64,000 bases of DNA from Micromonospora ureilytica (GCF_015751765.1 NZ_JADOTX010000001.1:4216001-4280000), one strand, 5' to 3'; positions 47,125-56,941 are shown, numbered from the stretch's first letter. The notes: generated by a model not told the origin, from the letters alone. Translations and numbers: made by a program.

Positions 47125-47942
47125 CCGCCCCACCGCTGGCGAGGCTGGCGCCGATCGCACTCGCCGAGGTGATCGACCGAGCGGCGCTGCAGTGCAGGGT
47201 GGACCGCAAGTACGTGATCGCGGTGGACGAGCTGCCGCACCTGCTGGACCAGCTCACCCCGTACGCCCGGGTGCTGGACATCGATGGCGAGCGCACCTTC
47301 CGGTACGAGTCCGTGTACTTCGACACGCCCTGTCTGGCCAGCTACCACTGCGCCGCGTACCGGCGGCGCAGGCGCTTCAAGGTACGGACCCGGACCTACC
47401 TCGACTCGGCTCAGTGCTGGCTGGAGGTGAAGATCAGCGGAGCGCGCGGACGGGTCACCAAGCACCGACTGCCGTATCTCGCCGAGGACCGCCGCACCGT
47501 CAGGTCCGGACGCGGGTTCGTCGACGATGTGCTCGATCGGGAGTCGATCCTGTCCAACCTCGCCGGCAGCCCGCTGGAGCCGGTGCTGGTCACCAGCTAC
47601 CGTCGCTCCACTCTGCTGCTGCCGGCGACAGCGAGCCGGGTCACCATCGACACGGGGCTCACCTGGCAGGACGGTGACCGCGCACTCCGACTGCCCGGCA
47701 TCGCCGTGGTCGAGACCAAGACCACCTCGGCCCCCTCGCTGGTCGACCGCGTGCTGTGGCAGCGCGGGACCCGGCCGGTACGCATCTCGAAGTACGCCAC
47801 AGGTCTCGCGGCGCTCCGCCTGGACCTCCCAGACGTGCCGTGGCGACGGACGCTACGCCGCCATTTCCGCGCCGACCCGTCCTCGGCGCTCCTGGAGTTG
47901 ACAGTTCCCACCCGATCAGAACAGGAGGCATCGTGCGCATGA
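47121..47942 (+). CDS. VTC-domain (polyphosphate polymerase-like) protein
   Basis: 273 aa. The VTC domain is a triphosphate-tunnel fold that in yeast Vtc4 makes polyphosphate from ATP. Tunnel residues are visible: the RVDRKYVIAVDEL opening, FRYESVYFDTP, RRRRFKVRTRTY, CWLEVKISGARGRVTKHRLPY and VVETKTTS, i.e. the Lys/Arg- and Glu-rich strands of the tunnel. No SPX or membrane domain. Overlaps DUF4956 upstream and CotH downstream by four bases each. Activity is inferred from the fold. Confidence 0.88.
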   Translation: MTAPPLARLAPIALAEVIDRAALQCRVDRKYVIAVDELPHLLDQLTPYARVLDIDGERTFRYESVYFDTPCLASYHCAAYRRRRRFKVRTRTYLDSAQCWLEVKISGARGRVTKHRLPYLAEDRRTVRSGRGFVDDVLDRESILSNLAGSPLEPVLVTSYRRSTLLLPATASRVTIDTGLTWQDGDRALRLPGIAVVETKTTSAPSLVDRVLWQRGTRPVRISKYATGLAALRLDLPDVPWRRTLRRHFRADPSSALLELTVPTRSEQEASCA

Positions 47943-50032
47943 CCACCCACAACACCCGTCTTCCGGCGGCGGCCCTTCGTGCCGCCGGGATCGCCGCCGC
48001 CACCGTGTTCGTCGCAAGCCTGCTCGTGGTGTCTTCGCCACCGGTGGGCGCCGAACCCGTCGCCACCACCCAGGCCACCCGACCCGTCACCGAACGCACC
48101 CAAGCCGCCGCCGCACCGGCCGCGGCGGACGACCTGATCGGCGACATCGTCTTCTCCGTTCCCAGCGGCACCTTCCGGGGAGAGGTGGCGGTGACGCTGA
48201 GCAGTACGGTCAGCGGCGCCCAGATCCGCTACACCACCAACGGGCAGCCGCCCACCGCCCAGTCGTCGCTCTATTCCGGCTCCGCGCTGCGCTTCACCCG
48301 CACCACCCAGTTGCGGGCACAGGCGTTCGTCGGTCAGACGCCAACGGGTGCGCCCGGCACCGCCATGTACACCGCGCAGAACGTCACCACCGCCCACGAC
48401 CTGCCGGTGGTACTGATCGACTCGTACGGTGCGGGCCGGCCAGACCGTGAGTATTTCGACGCCACCACCATGATCTTCGAACCGACAGGCGGCGGCACCA
48501 CGTCGCTGGCGGCCACGCCGACGCTCAGCACCCGAGCGGGATTCCGGCTGCGCGGCAACTCGTCCGCGACGTTCGAGAAGACGCCGTTCCGCGTCGAGTT
48601 CTGGGACAACGAGAACGACGACGCCGACTACCCGGTGTTGGGCATGCCCGCCGACTCCGACTGGGTGTTGCGCGGCCCGTTCCCCGACAAGGCGCTGATC
48701 CGGGAGGCGCTCGTCTACGACCTCGGACGCGAGATGGGGCTGCCGGCTCCGCGCTACGCGTTCGCCGAGTTCTATCTCAACACGGACGCCGCACCCGTGG
48801 GTGCCGGTGACTACATGGGCGTCTACATGTTCATGGAGACGATCAAGAACTCCAAGGACCGCCTCGACCTCAAGCAGTTGGATGAGGACGACGTGACCCT
48901 GCCGAAGATCCAGGGCGGGTACATCTGGAAGTTCGAGTGGATGGCGGCCGAGGAGCCCACGTTGCCGTGCACCGGGCCGGCCGCCACCTGTTGGAACTAC
49001 CTCGAAGTTGCCGACCCGTCGCCCCTGCAACCGCAGCAACGGGACTGGCTGCGCGGTCACCTCCAGGAGTTCAACGACGTGCTGCACTCGTCGAACTTCG
49101 CCGACCCGAACACCGGATACCGCAAGTACATCGATGTCGACTCCTTCATCGACCTCATGATCGTCAACGAGCTGAGCCGGGAGATGGACGCGTACGTCCG
49201 TAGCTCGCACTTCTACAAGGACCGGGACAGCAAGATCTTCGCGGGTCCGCTGTGGGACTTCGACCTCAGCTTCGGCGTCGGTGGCTTCTTCGCCAATGAC
49301 CAGGTGTCGGGCTGGCAGCACCAGCAGACCCGGCAGCCGTCGGCCAACGACTGGTTCGCCCAGTTGCTGCGCGACCCCGCTTTCGTCAACCAGGCCCGAT
49401 CACGCTGGCAGACGCTGCGACGGGGCCTGCTCTCCGACGCCGCGCTCCAGACCCGGATCAACACTCTCGCGACCCCGCTGACCAACGCGGCCCAGCGCAA
49501 CTTCCAACGCTGGCCCAACCTGACGTCGCCGACGGTCAGCTTCTTCCGTACCCCGACCTCGCCCACCTGGCAGGGGCAGGTCCAGGTCATGCGGGACTGG
49601 ATGCTGCGACGCACCGCCTGGCTGGACTCCACCGCCGGCTGGGGTGGGTCCGTCACCACCCCGCCGCCCACCACGCCGCCGCCGACCACGCCGCCGCCCA
49701 CCACTCCGCCGCCGACCACGCCGCCGCCCACGGCCGGCTGCACCGCGACGTACGCGGTGACCAGCCAGTGGACCGGCGGCTTCCAGGGCGAGGTGCGGGT
49801 CACCGCGGGAACCTCCGCGATCAGCAACTGGACCGTGACGTGGACCTTCTCCAGCGGCCAGAGCGTCACCCAGGCATGGAACGCGACAGTCACGAGTCAG
49901 GGATCCGCGGTCACCGCCCGCAACGTCGCCTACAACGGCGCGCTCGGCGCCGGCGCCAGCACCGCGTTCGGGTTCCTCGGCTCGTCCACCGGCACACCCA
50001 GTACACCGTCGCTGACCTGCACGGCGAGCTGA
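47939..50032 (+). CDS. Secreted CotH kinase-family protein with CBM2
   Basis: 697 aa. Signal peptide (~1-38). Residues ~66-150 form a chitobiase-C/FN3-like beta-domain (IVFSVPSGTFRGEVAVTLSSTVSGAQIRYTTNG). The CotH kinase domain (~155-540) has RGNSSATFEKTPFRVEF with the kinase lysine (K214), DYMGVYMFMETIK and the metal-binding DFD in PLWDFDLSFG (D440, D442). A PPPTT linker (~577-597) leads to a C-terminal CBM2 (~599-697) that would bind cellulose or chitin. CotH phosphorylates proteins in Bacillus spores; here the kinase would act outside the cell. ATG 47939 is coupled to VTC; GTG 47933 is possible. Confidence 0.9.
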   Translation: MTTHNTRLPAAALRAAGIAAATVFVASLLVVSSPPVGAEPVATTQATRPVTERTQAAAAPAAADDLIGDIVFSVPSGTFRGEVAVTLSSTVSGAQIRYTTNGQPPTAQSSLYSGSALRFTRTTQLRAQAFVGQTPTGAPGTAMYTAQNVTTAHDLPVVLIDSYGAGRPDREYFDATTMIFEPTGGGTTSLAATPTLSTRAGFRLRGNSSATFEKTPFRVEFWDNENDDADYPVLGMPADSDWVLRGPFPDKALIREALVYDLGREMGLPAPRYAFAEFYLNTDAAPVGAGDYMGVYMFMETIKNSKDRLDLKQLDEDDVTLPKIQGGYIWKFEWMAAEEPTLPCTGPAATCWNYLEVADPSPLQPQQRDWLRGHLQEFNDVLHSSNFADPNTGYRKYIDVDSFIDLMIVNELSREMDAYVRSSHFYKDRDSKIFAGPLWDFDLSFGVGGFFANDQVSGWQHQQTRQPSANDWFAQLLRDPAFVNQARSRWQTLRRGLLSDAALQTRINTLATPLTNAAQRNFQRWPNLTSPTVSFFRTPTSPTWQGQVQVMRDWMLRRTAWLDSTAGWGGSVTTPPPTTPPPTTPPPTTPPPTTPPPTAGCTATYAVTSQWTGGFQGEVRVTAGTSAISNWTVTWTFSSGQSVTQAWNATVTSQGSAVTARNVAYNGALGAGASTAFGFLGSSTGTPSTPSLTCTAS
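49659..49735 (+). repeat. Pro-Thr linker coding repeat
   Basis: About five tandem copies of a 15-base unit coding PPPTT/TPPPT between the CotH kinase domain and the CBM2 of the gene at 47939-50032. Prone to copy-number change without frameshift. Confidence 0.9.
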
Positions 50033-50044
50033 CCAACCACAGGC

Positions 50045-50077
50045 CCGGGGCCGGGTCGACGATCGACCCGGCCCCGG
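50045..50077. terminator. Perfect 15-bp hairpin between CotH and GH3 genes
   Basis: 50045-50059 pairs exactly with 50063-50077 around a 3-base loop, at the convergent junction. Only G/C-rich, no T-run. Confidence 0.85.
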
Positions 50078-50084
50078 ACCCCGG

Positions 50085-53069
50085 TCACCTGATGGAGAAG
50101 TCCGCCAGGCGCAGCGGGGAGTCGAACACCAGGTACACGTCGCGGGTGCCGACGGCCCGGGCCAACTCGGTGCTGGTGCTGACGTACCGGTAGTCGTCGC
50201 CGGTGCTGGGCACGGTGGCCGTGCCGAGCAGCCGACCGGTGGGCGAACCCAACCGGATCTGGATGGTGCCGGCATCCGCGCCGGCCTTGGCGACAGTCGC
50301 GGTGAAGGTGCGCGCGCCGGCTCGCAGCGCGGAACCGTCGAAGGAGATCCACTGACCGGCCGCTGTGGCGCCGACCGCAGTACCGCTGGGCTTCGACTCG
50401 TCGACGAGCCGGACCCCCGCGTACCTGTCGAAGTTCTCCGCCCTGGTCGCACGGGACAGGTCACGGGCCGGGATCGTCTCGCCGCGGACCCGGACCGCGG
50501 CGCGGGCCCGGATGTCCTCGGCGGACGCCCCGACCATCAGGTCGTGGACGGACGACTCGACCACCCACCGGCTGCGGGTGACGTCCCAGTGCGCCAGGTC
50601 CGCGGCGGGTAGGCGCAGGGTCACGGTACGGGTCTGCCCGGGCGCGAGTTTCACCTGCTGGAACGCCTTGAGCTGGCGGATCGGGGTGGTATCGCGCGAG
50701 GTGCGCTGGTGGGTGTAGAGCTGAACGACCTCGGACCCGGCCCGGCTGCCGACGTTTGTCACGTCGACACTGGCCGTGATGGTGCCGTCGGCCGCGACCG
50801 ACTGGGCGCCGGCGCGCAGCTGGCCGTAACGGAATCGGGTGTACGAGAGCCCGTGGCCGAACGGGTAGAGCGGCTTCGCGCGGCTGTACAGGTAGGTCTG
50901 CCCGGACGAGATGATGTCGTACTCCAGCAGGTCCGGGGGCAGTTGCGAGTCCGAGCGGTACCAGGTCTGGGTGAGCCGGCCGGACGGGTTGCGGTCGCCG
51001 AAGAGGACGTCGGCGACGGCGTGACCGGTCTCCGCGCCCGCGTGGGTGGTCCAGACGATGGCCGGCACGTTCTCCTGCTCCCATCGGATGGTGACCGGGT
51101 AGCTGGTCTGAAGCACGAGCACGGTCCGCGGGTTGGCCCTGGTCACCGCCTTGACCAGCGCCTCCTGGCCGGCGCTCAGCGCGGTGGAGGTCCGGTCGTG
51201 CGCCTCGCGGCCGTTGATGAACGGGTTGCTGCCGACCACGAGCACAGCGGTGTCGGCCGCCTTGGCCGCCGCCACGGCCCGGTCGATGCCGCTGCTGATC
51301 ACCTCGCGGCTGAAGTGGGTCGCGGCGGCCGGGGTCGATGCGCCGAGCTTGAGGGCGCCATCCTCGCCGACGGTCACGTACGTGTCGGCGCCGAACCAAC
51401 TTTCCTTGGTCTCGTAGCCGGCGTAGCGCAGCACCACAGTTCCGTCGGCCTGCGGCTCCAGCTTGAACTGCTGCTGGACGTACCAACCGTTCGGCTGCTC
51501 GTCGCGGGTGAGGAACGGCCCCCAGTTGTAGCCGAGGTAGCGACCGTTGGCGGCGTTGCGCAACGTCACCACGTCCTGCCCCCAGTCGACCACGTCGAAC
51601 TGGGCGTCGAGCGAGGCGCTGCCCCCGGTCGCGGTGACCGGGTTGGTGTCGGTGGTGCCGGTGGCCGTGACGTACCGGCCGGTCACCGCGTCCTTCAGTG
51701 CGATCCGGTCCGCCCCGTCGAGCCCACTCACGCTGGCCGAGCCGCCGAGCCGTTCGCGGATGCCGTCGAGCGCCGTCACCTGGTACGGCAGGTCGCCGCC
51801 GTACCAGTCCGAGTAGAGGGTGTCGGCCAGCGGACCGAGCACCGCCACCTTGCGGGTCCGGGCCGGGTCCAGCGGCAGCGCCTGCCGCTCGTTCTTCAGC
51901 AGCACCATCGCCTCCCCGGCGGCCTGCCGGGCGAGTCGCTGGTGTTCGGGACTGTTGATGACGTCCGGGGTGATGCCGCCGTACCGGCCGCCGCCCGGGT
52001 CGAACTCACCCAGCCGGAACCGGACGTTCAGGATCTCGCGGATCCGGGCGTCGATGTCCCCCTCGGTGAGCAGGCCGGTCGCCAACGCCTGCTTGATGGC
52101 GGTGACGGTCGGCTGCGCGTTCGTGTCGTCGGTGATGAAGCTGTTCAGGCCGGCCTTGATGATCGCGGCGTTCCCCTCGGCCTGGGTGGCGTAGTACCCC
52201 TGGGAGGCGACGAGGTTGTTCGGCGCCCAGGCGTCCGTGACGTTCATCAACGGCTGGTCGGTCCAGTCGCGGACCACAGTGGCCAGGTCCGGGTCCACCG
52301 TGGCCGGACGGCCGTTGACCAGGTTGTACGCGGCCATCATCCCGGTCGCCGCGTCGGCGGCGATGGCCGGCTTGAAGGCGGCACGGTCGTACTCGTTGAG
52401 CACCCGAGGCGGCACGTTCGACGAGGTCACGTCGCGCCGGACCTCGTTGTTGTAGGCCAGGTAATGCTTGAGGGTCGGTGCGCTCTTCAGGTGGTTCGGG
52501 TCCCCGCCGGTCATTCCCGACCCGTACGCGGTGGAGATCGCGGCGGTGAGCAGCGGGTCCTCGGAGTAGCCCTCCTCGTTGCGACCCCACCGGGGGTCGC
52601 GCAGCAGGTTGACCACCGGCGCCCAGAGGTTGAGCCCCCAGACCCGGGGATTCTGCGCGTGGTAGCCGCGCGCCTCGTCGCCGACGGCCGAACCTACCTG
52701 CCGGATCAGGTCGGTGTTCCAGGTGCTCGCCATGCCCACCGGCTGGGGGAAGGCGGTGCCGCGAGCCTTGACCACCGCGCCGTTGTTGTCGATGTCGGTG
52801 GACCAGGCCACCCCGTGCAGCGCCTCGGTGCCGGTCTTGAACAGGCCGATGCCCAGCCGGGGAATGGCCGGCTGGTACTGGTGCAACCAGGAGATCTTCT
52901 CGTCCTGGGTGAGACGGCCGAGCAGGTCGTCGACCCGGGCGTTCACGGACAGGTGGGGATCTCGGAACGGGTAGGTGGGCTCGGCGAGCGCGGTGCCGGG
53001 GACGGCCGGTAGGGCTAGCAGTGCGAGCGCGAGCGCGGTGATTCCGCGCCGAAGGCGCCAGTTCCGCAT
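50085..53069 (-). CDS. Secreted multidomain GH3 glycoside hydrolase
   Basis: 994 aa. Signal peptide (1-29). The GH3 barrel (~35-380) has GTEALHGV, WAPVVNLLRDPRWGRNEEGYSEDP, KHYLAYNNE and the nucleophile Asp279 in LMNVTDAWAPN. The alpha/beta sandwich domain (~390 onward) is interrupted at ~450-590 by a beta-trefoil, fascin-like insert (ALKDAVTGRYVTATG; LRNAANGRYLGYN) where related enzymes carry PA14. It resumes at TAVLVVGSNPFINGREAHDRTS. An FnIII domain (~755-825) and a C-terminal CBM6-like domain (~870-994) follow. Probably an extracellular beta-glucosidase or xylosidase. A LacI-type operator lies 94 bases upstream. Confidence 0.92.
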   Translation of the reverse strand: MRNWRLRRGITALALALLALPAVPGTALAEPTYPFRDPHLSVNARVDDLLGRLTQDEKISWLHQYQPAIPRLGIGLFKTGTEALHGVAWSTDIDNNGAVVKARGTAFPQPVGMASTWNTDLIRQVGSAVGDEARGYHAQNPRVWGLNLWAPVVNLLRDPRWGRNEEGYSEDPLLTAAISTAYGSGMTGGDPNHLKSAPTLKHYLAYNNEVRRDVTSSNVPPRVLNEYDRAAFKPAIAADAATGMMAAYNLVNGRPATVDPDLATVVRDWTDQPLMNVTDAWAPNNLVASQGYYATQAEGNAAIIKAGLNSFITDDTNAQPTVTAIKQALATGLLTEGDIDARIREILNVRFRLGEFDPGGGRYGGITPDVINSPEHQRLARQAAGEAMVLLKNERQALPLDPARTRKVAVLGPLADTLYSDWYGGDLPYQVTALDGIRERLGGSASVSGLDGADRIALKDAVTGRYVTATGTTDTNPVTATGGSASLDAQFDVVDWGQDVVTLRNAANGRYLGYNWGPFLTRDEQPNGWYVQQQFKLEPQADGTVVLRYAGYETKESWFGADTYVTVGEDGALKLGASTPAAATHFSREVISSGIDRAVAAAKAADTAVLVVGSNPFINGREAHDRTSTALSAGQEALVKAVTRANPRTVLVLQTSYPVTIRWEQENVPAIVWTTHAGAETGHAVADVLFGDRNPSGRLTQTWYRSDSQLPPDLLEYDIISSGQTYLYSRAKPLYPFGHGLSYTRFRYGQLRAGAQSVAADGTITASVDVTNVGSRAGSEVVQLYTHQRTSRDTTPIRQLKAFQQVKLAPGQTRTVTLRLPAADLAHWDVTRSRWVVESSVHDLMVGASAEDIRARAAVRVRGETIPARDLSRATRAENFDRYAGVRLVDESKPSGTAVGATAAGQWISFDGSALRAGARTFTATVAKAGADAGTIQIRLGSPTGRLLGTATVPSTGDDYRYVSTSTELARAVGTRDVYLVFDSPLRLADFSIR

Positions 53070-53162
53070 GCGTTTCTCCTCATGTCGTACGACAGACGCC
53101 CAGCGGGCGCCCAGACCGACGTGACCAGGCTCGACACCCGGCTGGCGGGCCTGAACGACGAA

Positions 53163-53182
53163 TCGTCGAAGCGCTTCGACGA
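53163..53182. promoter_or_regulatory. LacI-type operator
   Basis: Perfect 20-base palindrome TCGTCGAAGCGCTTCGACGA with the central AAGCGCTT/CG step typical of LacI-family sites. It lies 94 bases before the GH3 start and 153 bases before the divergent permease. No lacI-like gene is in the window, so the regulator is elsewhere. Confidence 0.8.
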
Positions 53183-53334
53183 CCCGGCCGCGTCACCACG
53201 GCCATGATTGTTGTGATCCGCGCAACTATAGATGCGCGCCAATGACCCGGCAATACCTGCTTCCTCCGTCGACAAACCGTCGTACCCACGGAGAAGGCGA
53301 AAGGTCGTATGATTTTTCGGCCGGAGGACACACG

Positions 53335-56205
53335 ATGCGGGGCGGTGCGTCGATGCTGGGGATAGCCGCGTCGCAGTGGCGAGTACGACTGCGCCGGTCG
53401 CTGGCCCTGCTCTCGATGATCGCCGTCGCGGTAGCCGGGTTCACAGTGCTCACCGGGGCCGCGGTGACCTCCCGGCTGGACACGGTGGGCACGGTCAGCG
53501 CCAACTACCGCCCGGTCTACGACCTGCTGGTACGCCCCGGAGACGCGGTGCTGCCGCTGGAGCAGGAACGCAATCTGGTCCAGTCGGGACAGTTGGCGGG
53601 CATGCGTGGCGGCATCACCCACGACCAGTGGCGCGAAATCCAGGCGGTGCGCGGGGTGTCGGTGGCGGCACCTGTCGCGATGGTCGGGTACGTGATGCGC
53701 ACCGTGCCCGTGACTGTCGACCTGTCGGATCACCTTGACCCGACAGCCGAGCGTCAGGTGTTGCGGGTCCAGCCGACCTGGGCGACGGACGCGGGGCTGA
53801 GCCAGATCCCGGACGGGCCGGCGTTTCTGTACGCGACGCGCAACCGGCTGGAGGTGGTGCCCAACAGCGAACTGAAGAGCGGCGGGGGCCTGCCACCGCC
53901 GGAAGAGGTCGACGCCGACGGCCAGCGGGTGAAGATCTGCCCAGCGGCGGTGGCCATCGGCACGCAGGACTGGCTCGCACCGACGGACCTCCGAGCCCGA
54001 TCGTCGTTGACCTGCGTCGGTGGCACGGGTTCGACGGATCGCGAGGGAAAGGCGATGCGGCCGACCGTCACATTGGCGTGGACGGTGCCGTTCCTGATGG
54101 CCGCTGTAGACCCGGAGTCAGAGGCCGCGCTGGCGGGGCTGGACCAGGCCGTCACCTCGGGCCGATACTTCAGCTCCGCGGAAGCGCCGACGTCACGGCG
54201 ACTGGACGGAATGCCGTACCCCTACTCGGTGCTCCCCATCCTCATCGCGGACCGGCCTCAGGTCGACAGGTCGCTCAACATCAGCGTGCAGCGCCTGAAC
54301 GCCGACGTGCCCGAGCTGGTCCGGAGATCCGCCGACGACCAGCGGCTACGCGCCGATCTGGTCAACGAGCCCGGCACGCCCATCGACAAACGGGTGATGT
54401 CGTTCGAGGAGCCGTACCAGAACCTGGTCGACCGGATGCTCCGCCCCGACGACCTGGGCGTCGAGTACGACCTGGCGACGGCGAACACCAGGTGGCTGGA
54501 CCAGTTCTGGACCGTCGGACCGCCGAAGAGGGTGCGGGACGGGGACGGTCTGCGGGCCCAGCCGGATCCGTACGACCTGAAGATCTGGGGTCAGGGCGCC
54601 GACGACGGCGGGTCGTCCCGGCACGTGCCGATGGAGTTCGCCGACACAAGTGTGCGAAGCGGCGTCGCCGTCCACCGGAACCTGGCGCACGGGTACGACG
54701 ATCAGCCCGGGGACGTGGGCATGCCCGATGCCGCGCTGGGCGCGGTGGGCACCTTCGACCCCGCAAAGGTTTCGCTCGGCAGCGCGCTGGCGGCGGTGCC
54801 CATGGACACGTACTTCAACCCGGGTGCCGAGGGCGCCGACGAAGCGTCGCGGCAGGCGCTGGGCGGCCAACGCCTGGCCCCGAATTCAAACGTCACGGGG
54901 CTGCTCAGCCAACCACCGCTGATGCTCACCACCATGGCGGCCCTGCCAGCCATCTTCGACCCCGGCGCGTACAGCACCGAGCCCAGCTACCCGGAGTACC
55001 AGCTCAACACCACCGCACCGATCAGTGTGGTGCGAGTCCGGCTGGCCGGAGACGTCGGCATCGACAGGGTTTCCCGGGAGCGGGTCCGGGTGATCGCCGA
55101 GGAGATCGCGCAGCGCACCGGCCTACAGGTCGACATCACACTGGGGTCGTCACCCACCGCGATGACCGTGCACTACCCGGCGGGCAACTACGGCCGGCCC
55201 GACCTCGCCGTGGCCGAGCCCTGGGTGCAGAAGGGCGTCGCGTCCGTGCTGGTCCGCGCGGCCGACCGCAAGAGCGTGCTGCTGTCCGTCCTGGTGCTCG
55301 CGGTGTGCGCGCTGGCGGTGCTCAACGCCAACACCGCCGCCATCCGCGCCAGACGCACCGAGTTCGGCATCCTCACCTGTCTCGGCTGGGGCCGGCGGCA
55401 CCTCCTCCAGCTGATGTTCATCGAGATCGCCGGCATCGGCCTCGCCGCAGGCATCGCGGGCACCGGGCTGGCGCTCGGGATCGCGTTCGGTCTCGGGCTG
55501 AACATCGCGTGGAGCCATACGCTGCTCGCCGTACCCGCAGCGGTTGCCCTTGCCCTGCTCGCCGGCGGCTGGCCGGCCTGGCGGGCCGCCCGGCCGGACC
55601 CCGGCGAGATCATCCGCCCCGCCGTCTCGGGTTTCGCCCTCCGCCGGCAGGCGCCGCGCCGGTTGGCCACCCTCGCCCTGGCCAACCTCGCCCGCACACC
55701 CGGTCGGACCGCGCTCGGCGCGCTGAGCCTGATGATCGGGGTGGCCGCGCTGACCATGTTGTTGGCTATCACGTTCGCGTTCCGGGGGGCGATCACCGGC
55801 ACCCTGCTCGGTGATGCCGTCACCCTCCAGGCCCGCACCGTCGATCACATCGCCGTGGCGGTCACGATCGTGCTGGGCATCGTGTCGGTCGCCGACGTGC
55901 TCTATCTCAACATCTCCGAACGCGCGGCCGAGTTCGCCCTGTTCGGCGCCGTTGGCTGGACCGACGCCATGCTGAACCGGCTGGTCATCATCGAGGCCAT
56001 CGGCATGGGCGCGATCGGCGGCACCCTCGGCGCCGCTGCCGGCCTGGGCGCGGCGGCGGTCTTCGCCGGAGGCGTCACCGCTCCGATCCTCTGGTGTTCC
56101 GGAGCCGCCCTGGTGTTCGGCGTCGCCGTCTCCGCCCTGTCCGTGGTGGTGCCGATCGCCGTGCTCCGCCGACTGCCCACCGCCCACCTGCTCGCCGAGG
56201 GGTGA
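53335..56205 (+). CDS. FtsX-like ABC transporter permease
   Basis: 956 aa. An N-terminal helix (SLALLSMIAVAVAGFTVLTG) is followed by a ~590-residue extracytoplasmic region, then an FtsX module (KSVLLSVLVLAVCALAVLNANTAAIRARRTEFGILTCLGW ... IEIAGIGLAAGIAGTGLALGIAFG). A second module follows after a cytoplasmic link (TALGALSLMIGVAALTMLLAITFAFRG ... EFALFGAVGWTDAMLNRLVIIEAIGMG). This is the MacB/LolCE fold, which transmits ATP-driven motion to the periplasmic side instead of forming a channel. ATG at 53335 with GGAGGA upstream. Paired with the ATPase 20 nt downstream. Confidence 0.9.
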   Translation: MRGGASMLGIAASQWRVRLRRSLALLSMIAVAVAGFTVLTGAAVTSRLDTVGTVSANYRPVYDLLVRPGDAVLPLEQERNLVQSGQLAGMRGGITHDQWREIQAVRGVSVAAPVAMVGYVMRTVPVTVDLSDHLDPTAERQVLRVQPTWATDAGLSQIPDGPAFLYATRNRLEVVPNSELKSGGGLPPPEEVDADGQRVKICPAAVAIGTQDWLAPTDLRARSSLTCVGGTGSTDREGKAMRPTVTLAWTVPFLMAAVDPESEAALAGLDQAVTSGRYFSSAEAPTSRRLDGMPYPYSVLPILIADRPQVDRSLNISVQRLNADVPELVRRSADDQRLRADLVNEPGTPIDKRVMSFEEPYQNLVDRMLRPDDLGVEYDLATANTRWLDQFWTVGPPKRVRDGDGLRAQPDPYDLKIWGQGADDGGSSRHVPMEFADTSVRSGVAVHRNLAHGYDDQPGDVGMPDAALGAVGTFDPAKVSLGSALAAVPMDTYFNPGAEGADEASRQALGGQRLAPNSNVTGLLSQPPLMLTTMAALPAIFDPGAYSTEPSYPEYQLNTTAPISVVRVRLAGDVGIDRVSRERVRVIAEEIAQRTGLQVDITLGSSPTAMTVHYPAGNYGRPDLAVAEPWVQKGVASVLVRAADRKSVLLSVLVLAVCALAVLNANTAAIRARRTEFGILTCLGWGRRHLLQLMFIEIAGIGLAAGIAGTGLALGIAFGLGLNIAWSHTLLAVPAAVALALLAGGWPAWRAARPDPGEIIRPAVSGFALRRQAPRRLATLALANLARTPGRTALGALSLMIGVAALTMLLAITFAFRGAITGTLLGDAVTLQARTVDHIAVAVTIVLGIVSVADVLYLNISERAAEFALFGAVGWTDAMLNRLVIIEAIGMGAIGGTLGAAAGLGAAAVFAGGVTAPILWCSGAALVFGVAVSALSVVVPIAVLRRLPTAHLLAEG

Positions 56206-56225
56206 GCGGCAAAGGAGTAGGTCCG

Positions 56226-56933
56226 ATGGAACGGACGTCAGCTGCGACGGCGAGCACTGTCACCATGCCGCTGGTGTGTCTCACCCGGGTACGGAAGTCC
56301 TTCCCCCTGCCCGACGGCGCACCGCTGGTGGCGGTGAACGACGTCAGCCTCGCGATCGCCGCCGGCACCGCAATCGCGTTGACCGGGCCAAGCGGCTCGG
56401 GCAAGTCGACGCTCCTGCACCTGATCGGCGCCATCGAACGGAGTGACGGCGGCACCATCGAGGTCGGCGGCCAGGAGGTGACCGGCCTGTCCGGCCGGGG
56501 GTTGGCGGCCTACCGGCGACGGGTCGGCTTCGTGTTCCAACGGTTCCACCTGCTGCCCACGCTCACCGCCCTGGACAACGTCATCGCACCGCTGATCCCG
56601 TTCCGCACCGATTTCGACAAGGTCGCTCGGGCACACGAACTGCTGGCGACAGTGGGGCTCGCCGACCGGGCCGCCGCCCTGCCGTCGCGGCTCTCCGGCG
56701 GGCAGCAGCAACGGGTCGCCATCGCCCGTGCGCTGATCAACCAACCTGCCCTGTTGCTCGCCGACGAACCCACAGGCAATCTCGACAGTCAGACCGGCAC
56801 CGCGATCGTCGACCTGTTGCTGAGGCTGCGCGACGAACAGGGCACGACAGTCATCATGGCCACCCATGACACCGCCATCGCCGCGCGCTGCGACCGAACC
56901 GTCCAGCTGCGGGACGGGTGCCTCACGTCATAG
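56226..56933 (+). CDS. LolD/MacB-type ABC ATP-binding protein
   Basis: 235 aa. Walker [11 protein letters not shown]-loop [17 protein letters not shown], signature [15 protein letters not shown], Walker [14 protein letters not shown] and H-loop [12 protein letters not shown] are intact, and the GNLDS ending marks the MacB/LolD group. It powers the preceding FtsX-like permease. Such pairs export peptides or lipoproteins or drive envelope remodelling; substrate unknown. It stops just before the convergent DoxX-like gene. Confidence 0.94.
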   Translation: MERTSAATASTVTMPLVCLTRVRKSFPLPDGAPLVAVNDVSLAIAAGTAIALTGPSGSGKSTLLHLIGAIERSDGGTIEVGGQEVTGLSGRGLAAYRRRVGFVFQRFHLLPTLTALDNVIAPLIPFRTDFDKVARAHELLATVGLADRAAALPSRLSGGQQQRVAIARALINQPALLLADEPTGNLDSQTGTAIVDLLLRLRDEQGTTVIMATHDTAIAARCDRTVQLRDGCLTS

Positions 56934-56941
56934 CTGACGGA

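Noticed and set aside
49659..49735. Possible CRISPR or intergenic repeat
   Set aside because: It is an in-frame Pro-Thr linker inside the CotH gene.
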